Shown here: positions 8,012 through 12,500 of the stretch, in pieces | Position numbering within the stretch: the stretch's first letter is position 1 | Layout: the number at the start of each line of letters is the position of its first letter | Assembly: GCA_034096865.1 (NCBI GenBank) | Contig: JAWQFJ010029069.1 | Span: forward strand, 137,501-150,000 | Length of the DNA: 12,500 bases | Direction: 5' to 3' | Source: Theodoxus fluviatilis | Lineage: Eukaryota > Mollusca > Gastropoda > Cycloneritida > Neritidae | The notes under the pieces: generated by a model | Told to the model about the DNA's origin: nothing | Seen by the model: only the letters and a program-made list of their open reading frames with translations | Databases searched by the model: none | Position numbers and translations under genes: made by a program

Positions 8012-8070
<59 letters not shown>
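7938..8070 (+). repeat. Compound microsatellite (TG)21 - GC-rich spacer - (CT)27
   Basis: An imperfect TG lead-in starts at 7938, with perfect TG at 7951-7992. A short ctcgcgcgcatcacctccccgccc-type spacer follows, then perfect CT at 8017-8070. The layout mirrors the (TC)(TG) block at 5551-5684. Confidence 0.98.
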
Positions 8071-8073
<3 letters not shown>

Positions 8074-8442
8074 TGGGCGGTCTTCGTCCCATACCTCTCC
8101 TCCCCATGTCTTATCTCCAGTTCCCCCATCTTGAAACCTTCCTCTCACCTCAAGTCCTGGACCTCATCTGTCACCTTCATATCGCTTATCGCCACCTCAG
8201 GCACCCTTCTCTCCGAGGCTGGGTGGCACGTGCAGAGCGTGCGACGGGTACCCAAGCACGAGAGGGGGGCGGGGCCAACACCCGAATGAGAGCGGGCTGA
8301 CGTAGGGTGGGGCTGCGAGGGGAGAGAGAAGTGCGAGCCGTGGGGAAGTGGAGGTGGCTATGGGGCAAAAGCCAGGAGGGATGAAAAGCAAGATTGTTTG
8401 AAGTAGAGTGAGCTAGAGAAATAAAGGGGGGAAAAGAGGAGG
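8071..8442. other. Strand-asymmetric stretch: C/T-rich turning to G/A-rich, no supported gene
   Basis: The plus strand is pyrimidine-rich to about 8215 and then becomes purine-rich (gagaggggggcggggcc near 8260, ggggagagagaag near 8320). GCACGTGC occurs at 8226-8233 and a GC-box-like ggggcggggcc near 8264. Open frames on both strands reflect the skewed composition. Confidence 0.5.
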
Positions 8443-8462
8443 GTGTGTGTGTGTGTGTGTGT
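8443..8462 (+). repeat. Short (GT)10 microsatellite
   Basis: A perfect GT run followed by gttgttg. The following 120 bases are G-rich (ggggg-t-ggggg at about 8475-8486). Confidence 0.95.
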
Positions 8463-8624
8463 TGTTGTATAGAATGGGGGTGGGGGAGGAGCGTGCGGAG
8501 TGGGCAGGAAAAGAGTGGGGTTGGAGGAAGAGATAGAGGGAGGAAGCGAGATGGGGTGCTGTTTGAATGGGTGGTTACACAGCGACTGGAAATGTATAGG
8601 ACAGCAGAAGGTGAGGTGAGAGCG

Positions 8625-8694
8625 TGAGGTTCATGTGGTTAATGCACCTTGATTTCAGATCAACGCTAGGTGGCGGACACAAAAAAAAAAAAAA
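8625..8694 (+). repeat. Possible tRNA-derived retroelement remnant ending in A14
   Basis: The text gttcatgtggttaatgc resembles a D-arm/A-box. It is followed by CTTGA-TTTCAGA-TCAAC, which can fold as an anticodon-like arm (four of five pairs, 7-nt loop with T at position 33). No B-box is visible, and an A14 run at 8681-8694 follows within 30 nt. This could be a decayed SINE with a poly(A) tail, or a coincidence. It is not an intact tRNA gene. Confidence 0.2.
8662..8678 (+). promoter_or_regulatory. CTCF-like binding motif
   Basis: AACGCTAGGTGGCGGAC fits the CTCF core CCRSYAGRKGGCRS at nearly all constrained positions, including the C-G-C left half and AGGTGGCG, which is also the Drosophila CTCF core. 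It points rightward, toward the minus-oriented site at 11719-11735. Match by eye only. Confidence 0.4.
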
Positions 8695-8699
8695 GAAAG

Positions 8700-9627
8700 A
8701 TTGTAATTCAAGTCGTAATCATCTCGAGGATCCAAGCAAACAAACCTGACAGATAAACAACAGGAGAAAGGTGTAAGAGAAGTAGCAAAGAAGGCAACTG
8801 AGGTGGATTACTTGATGGAGTGTCAGGAAGTGCGGTGTTTACGGGTCCCTAAAGCAAGCCCTAGTGAACTCAGCGGGTGAGTCATGGTTACGATTTGGAA
8901 TGTTCTGCGCCAGAGCGACTGTAGAAGTACATGAGGAAAGACTAGAATGAAGAGGCATAGGAAAGAAACTAGTCACTGTGGTCAAGGTACTGCAGCGACA
9001 CCTCGACGCGCTCTAAAAGGTGGAGGCCCCGCCCGTATGTGCAAAACACTTCTGGTCACTCCGTAGAACAGGCTGGCGTACTATCGCAGTATTCATTTAG
9101 TGATTGAATCGACGCAGGGAGTGATGGACACTGCGAGCGCATAATCGATGCAGGAGAGTATTTGCTGGCATTGGGTTTGAAACAGTTCTTTGGAACTGAT
9201 ACTATTGTAAGTCCACTTTCCTCGAACCTGTTTTGCATCTTAATGCTCGTAAACGTCTGTTGGTTACTGTATTAAGTATCACTTCGAAGGTTCATTACCG
9301 GTTTGAAAAAAGGGTAAATGTGGACCAGTTGGATATGACAATCTTAGTGGGTTTCGAACTGGGATAGAGATAGCAAGAATGATTGGGGATGAGGCTGATG
9401 TAGTTAGTCAATTGTTCTTAGTCACTTTGTCTAGTAGTCAGGTTTTAGTAGCTGTTGTATGAAGGTGATTGAGTGTTAAGTAGGCAGATGTGGAAAAATG
9501 TTAGCTAAGTGGGGTTGGGAATGTAGATCGTGAGAATAGGCCAATCCATTAATATTGTCGGCTGGTTTCTGTACAGATGCATAAAAACGATTCTTTCTTT
9601 AGTGGATCGTGGGATGTCCTATTCTAA
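8700..9627. other. Unique sequence, no supported gene
   Basis: G/A-rich on the left, then AT-rich with many TAGT/GTAG words. A possible small exon reads GEYLLALGLKQFFGTDTI just before a perfect donor-like att|gtaagt at about 9208-9213, but no convincing acceptor precedes it. An acceptor-like ggctggtttctgtacag ends at 9576. Neither makes a complete gene model. Confidence 0.45.
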
Positions 9628-9945
9628 ATGTGTTTCTTCGGTTTGAAGGTGCATGGTGAAGATAGTAACTGCTTGAGTAGTAAGAAGTTTTCTTTATGTA
9701 CTTTAGATTCAATAATAAGTGATACTTTACGTTCGATGCATCGCTACGTTGTAAGCCTCTGTGTAACAGTGTATTGTAATATGTCGACGTTCAGCCATGC
9801 CGAGCCATTTCATTGGGTATGCACGGGTCAACATGTGGAGGACCGCGGATCTATGGTTTTAATCTTGAACATGGTCAGACTTAAGATTACTACTGAGTTT
9901 TATGCCCTTTGGGGGGGTGCAAGTGAAAGACCAGGACACATTTGA
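9628..9945 (+). other. 105-codon ORF of uncertain coding status
   Basis: ATG at 9628, directly preceded by an in-frame TAA, to TGA at 9943-9945. It is fairly long for an AT-rich area. The peptide has no transmembrane or repeat character and no recognisable motif (for example EPFHWVCTGQHVEDRGSMVL). An in-frame acceptor-like tttcttcggtttgaag ends at 9648. Codon first positions are only weakly purine-biased. I treat it as a candidate, not a gene. Confidence 0.17.
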
Positions 9946-11383
9946 TCCTCATCACAGTCACTCTAATCTATGAATTCAGCATGGGTGAGGATCAGACTAA
10001 TGAAGAAATTATGAAAAAAGAAAACACTCAAAATCAGTCCATGTTGCTTATCTCAAAAAACCTGTTTTCTGTTGGGGGTCTGGACTAATGTCCATTGTTT
10101 GTAAATACAACCTAGACTATGCATAACAAAAAATTTGCTCAATTTACTCTAGAGCTTGCAGAACTATATATAGTTTGTTAGGTGTGATTACTTGTCCCTT
10201 TATTCTAAATTGTTGTGGGTAGATCATTGCCATTCTATTAGTTTGAGGAATGGCAGCGCCATCTGTCCGGCATAACAAAAGCCTGTGACCACAATTTTGG
10301 GGGGAAACCAGTGTGCCTGACCCCAGATATGGTCTAAGGATGATAGGTTGTGGAGTCCATAGAAGAGAGGGTTGGAGGGGTAGAGAAGGAAATAGGGTAT
10401 AGGGGATTCGGAAAAAACAGGTTGCAACGAGGCGGAGGTTGGGACCGGACATTGTTTGTTGGCATCCGGGTTCCCCATGGCGTGCACGTAGGGAAGAAGA
10501 ATAAAAAGGAGCTACTTTGAAAAGTCACCCATCCCCCAGACTTGTCCTCACCGGGATGAAAGCCACATCCCCAACAGTACAACATCTACTTGCCATGCTT
10601 GCGACCAGCCTCCTCAAGCATCTAACCGCTCGCATGCCATGGAATTGGTCTCGTTGCGATGCATGACATCTTCTGCTTCGAGGTATACTGGGGAAGTTAG
10701 GAGGCGGGCTCCCAGGTGGCAGGCGACTAGACATTCGTGCCTCAGTGTTTACAGCTCGTTTCTGGTTAGTGGCAGTTAGAGTTTACACACTCCCAAACGC
10801 CATCTCTGCTGGTACATCAGGCTGCTGTTAGCTCTTGGCGTTGCGTTCATGCACATCGTTCCGACTCATGATTAAACAGCTGTGTCGTCAAGGTAAGGCA
10901 TGGATAGCCATGAATTTGATCCCCGTGTATTTTATTGTTTCTTTGTTATGCCGTGTTTCCAAAAGCTATTTCTTAGTTACCATTCATATATACGCCATAC
11001 ATAGTTATGAACGCAAGTAAATGCAATCAGTTAACGACTAGCAGAAATGTCATATACAGAAAGGACACATATGCTTTTAGGAAAGTCTTCTGCAGAAAAA
11101 TGTCTTTCTCGTACACCTAGTAGCACACAAAACAAGGACAAGAACACTCATTAAACGTTTAAGTCGATGTTTAATTGACAAGATTGGGGAAACGTAGATC
11201 CAGTTGGAAGAGCAACATGAATACTCTAAGTCTGCGTGGACTTCTGTCCGTGGTACGCTTTCTTCCGATTATGCAAATCCCATGAAGATTTATCGCTGTC
11301 CCATTCCACAGGTGTGGAGGTTATCTACCACTCAAGAGATCGACTTCCGTCATACTGCAGTCTCTCACTGACTTTACTGGCAA

Positions 11384-11390
<7 letters not shown>
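9946..11390. other. Unique sequence, no supported gene; one weak CTCF-like site
   Basis: Mixed AT-rich sequence with no arrays. AGCGCCATCTGTCC at 10254-10267 resembles the AGATGGCGCT form of the CTCF motif on the minus strand, but it lacks two conserved C positions in the left half. Overlapping minus-strand frames at 10144-10734 have no recognisable domain. Nothing resembles a structured RNA gene. Confidence 0.5.
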
Positions 11391-11464
<74 letters not shown>

Positions 11465-11489
11465 GACACACACACAAACACGCACACAC
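11391..11489 (+). repeat. Compound microsatellite (CT)27(CA)10 with degenerate CA tail
   Basis: CT is perfect at 11391-11444 and joins directly to CA at 11445-11464. The CA then decays (cagacacacacacaaacacgcacacac) to 11489. Confidence 0.98.
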
Positions 11490-11718
11490 TATCTCTCCTC
11501 ATTTTCAACATCTCTACTCCTTCTGTCTCAGTTCGCGCTTCCTGTCTCTCCTGGCTACCCGGGAACCCCTTCTTCTCTGGGATGTCCTGGGTCGCCCTGC
11601 ACTGCGGGGAGCGTGTAGGACCCTCCACCTCCGAGTGAGGGCCACTTGCCCAGACCCCGGGACTCTCCACAGCGCCGCCAGGGGCAGGGAAAAGGTTGGG
11701 CGGAAACCGGCGCGATAG

Positions 11719-11735
11719 CAGCGCCCTCGAGTGGA
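11719..11735 (-). promoter_or_regulatory. CTCF-like binding motif
   Basis: The plus strand reads CAGCGCCCTCGAGTGGA. The complement TCCACTCGAGGGCGCTG matches the CTCF consensus CCACYAGRGGGCGCTR at every constrained position except one (C for A before the G run). It points leftward, toward the plus-oriented site at 8662. Confidence 0.42.
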
Positions 11736-11928
11736 AGCTCTGTCAACGTCCGTGACTGTGACAGAGAAGGAAATGGGGCGTCTCCAGACGGGATTCTGTT
11801 TCCGCGGGCGACAGGCCCGGGCCACAGCTCAATTGATTCGTTCCCGTCCTCCGAGGAGACCAATTGTTTCGTTTCCTCCAATATCGACGCGGGGCATATG
11901 GAGGGGATGCGATGCGTGGAAAAACGGC

Positions 11929-11979
11929 TACGTGATACAAAAGAGCCCGGGAGTCGGCGCCTGCCCCGGGTATCACGTA
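11929..11979. repeat. Nested inverted repeat (10-bp perfect arms, inner CCCGGG pair)
   Basis: TACGTGATAC at 11929-11938 and GTATCACGTA at 11970-11979 are perfect reverse complements. Between them lie CCCGGG (11946-11951) and CCCGGG (11965-11970), which can pair as an inner stem, and a central GGCGCC (11956-11961). The outer and inner stems are not perfectly concentric, so folding would leave a bulge on the left side. Confidence 0.6.
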
Positions 11980-12260
11980 CCCTGCAGCGCGGGCAAGATG
12001 GGGCCGGACGCCTTGGAAACCGAAGCCTGCAAGAGGCTGGGGGTGACTAGCATCTGATACGTCATTCATGGTCACTTCCTGGCCGGCCGGACATTGGATA
12101 GCGAGGCAATTGTCCGCTAACTTAAGTGCTTTGTGCAGTCTTAGCGCGGCTCCGGCAGGGGGATCATGGCGTGCCAGCGCCTTGAGCGGTCAGCTGTTGC
12201 TGGTCGCCATTGAAAGAAGTCCAAACCTGCGCCATTCCAACAAAGCCTGGCGTTCTGGCT

Positions 12261-12463
12261 CGCAGGTCGCATTGAAGAAACATGCGATACGCGACGTAAT
12301 AATTGATCTGCAACATCTATTGATAGAATAATACGCGTCGTTTATGTCTGTGCGCACGTACGTGTGCGTTCGAAGATAATGATAGAAGTACGAAGTTACA
12401 AGAAATCCTATATCAAACAATTGTTGATTTTTTTTCTCTCCATGGAGGCTGTCGTGACAGAAG

Positions 12464-12465
<2 letters not shown>
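12261..12465. other. AT-rich sequence, nothing recognised
   Basis: It contains the 10-bp palindrome CACGTACGTG (12355-12364). Open frames on both strands at 12068-12420 have no recognisable content. Confidence 0.5.

Positions 12466-12500
<35 letters not shown>
12466..12500 (+). repeat. (TC)n microsatellite, truncated by window end
   Basis: Perfect TC from 12466 to the last base. Its true length is unknown. Confidence 0.98.

Larger units (their letters stand above)
11560..12260. other. GC-rich, CpG-dense patch; candidate CpG-island-like regulatory region
   Basis: This is the richest G+C and CpG stretch in the window; for example, 11701-11760 contains about nine CpG. Open frames of 100 to 160 codons exist on both strands at once (11646-12050 plus; about 12046-11555 minus, starting after a TAG), as expected where stop codons are rare. 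I therefore do not choose a gene. The minus frame includes a protein-like LEETKQLVSSEDGNESIELW, which a homology search should test. The patch also holds the CTCF-like site at 11719 and the inverted repeat at 11929-11979. A promoter or 5' exon is possible but unproven. Confidence 0.4.

Noticed and set aside
9340..9362. GTGGGTTTCGAACTGGG, resembling a tRNA B-box
   Set aside because: The flanking stems do not pair and no A-box is found at the proper distance upstream.
10797..10815. ACGCCATCTCTGCTGG as a further CTCF-like site
   Set aside because: Needs a 2-nt insertion relative to the consensus.
11675..11689. CCGCCAGGGGCAGGG as a CTCF-like site
   Set aside because: One G is missing from the core run, shifting the right half out of register.
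12151..12166. CCGGCAGGGGGATC as a CTCF-like site
   Set aside because: Lacks a highly conserved C in the left half and the GCGC right half.

Overview
This is eukaryotic, almost entirely non-coding nuclear DNA. It has no operon-like packing, ribosome binding sites or long recognisable genes. It does have very long dinucleotide and trinucleotide microsatellites, a 14-bp minisatellite, CpG-rich patches beside AT-rich stretches, and splice-site-like signals. CpG does not look depleted as it would in bulk vertebrate DNA. The density of (TG)n, (AG)n and (CAT)n arrays, plus a dispersed-repeat signature (GAAGCACCTTGCCCAAGG) that I associate with marine animal genomes, suggests a marine invertebrate, possibly a gastropod mollusc. 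That assignment is an inference and is weak.

The best-supported coding feature is at the left edge. A minus-strand reading frame is open from about position 268 to position 1 and leaves the window. It encodes 88 protein-like residues and reads as an internal exon of a leftward-transcribed gene. I do not recognise the family. Upstream of it in the transcript sense lies a roughly 390-bp polypurine tract (307-692 on the plus strand). This would be an enormous UCC/UUC polypyrimidine tract in the intron, ending 38 nt from the inferred splice acceptor.

Layout. 1-268: exon (minus). 307-692: (GGA)n/(GAA)n tract. 693-1080: AT-rich, no gene. 1081-1205: (TG)n. 1289-1681: weak proline-rich plus-strand ORF after an acceptor-like site. 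1682-3777: no convincing gene. 3779-3878: (GT)n. 4285-4560: GC-rich patch with a CTCF-like site. 4695-4889: 195-nt uninterrupted homopurine tract. 5113-5178: (AG)n. 5471-5710: (TC)n(TG)n block. 5772-5998: duplicated (CAC)(CAT)n arrays. 6088-6250: 14-bp minisatellite joined to a dispersed repeat. 6320-7734: no convincing gene. 7735-7753: C19. 7938-8070: (TG)n(CT)n. 8600-8700: tRNA-like fragment, CTCF-like site and A14. 8700-11380: no convincing gene apart from one weak ORF. 11391-11489: (CT)n(CA)n. 11560-12260: GC-rich, CpG-dense patch with a second strong CTCF-like site and a nested inverted repeat. 12466-12500: (TC)n cut by the window end.

Beyond repeats, the non-random signals are three copies of the palindromic octamer TCACGTGA and three good CTCF-like motifs. 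One pair of those motifs is convergent (8662 plus, 11719 minus). These would suit a regulatory or architectural intergenic or intronic region, but they are motif matches by eye only. Most long open frames in the window are products of low-complexity or GC-rich DNA and are not annotated as genes.
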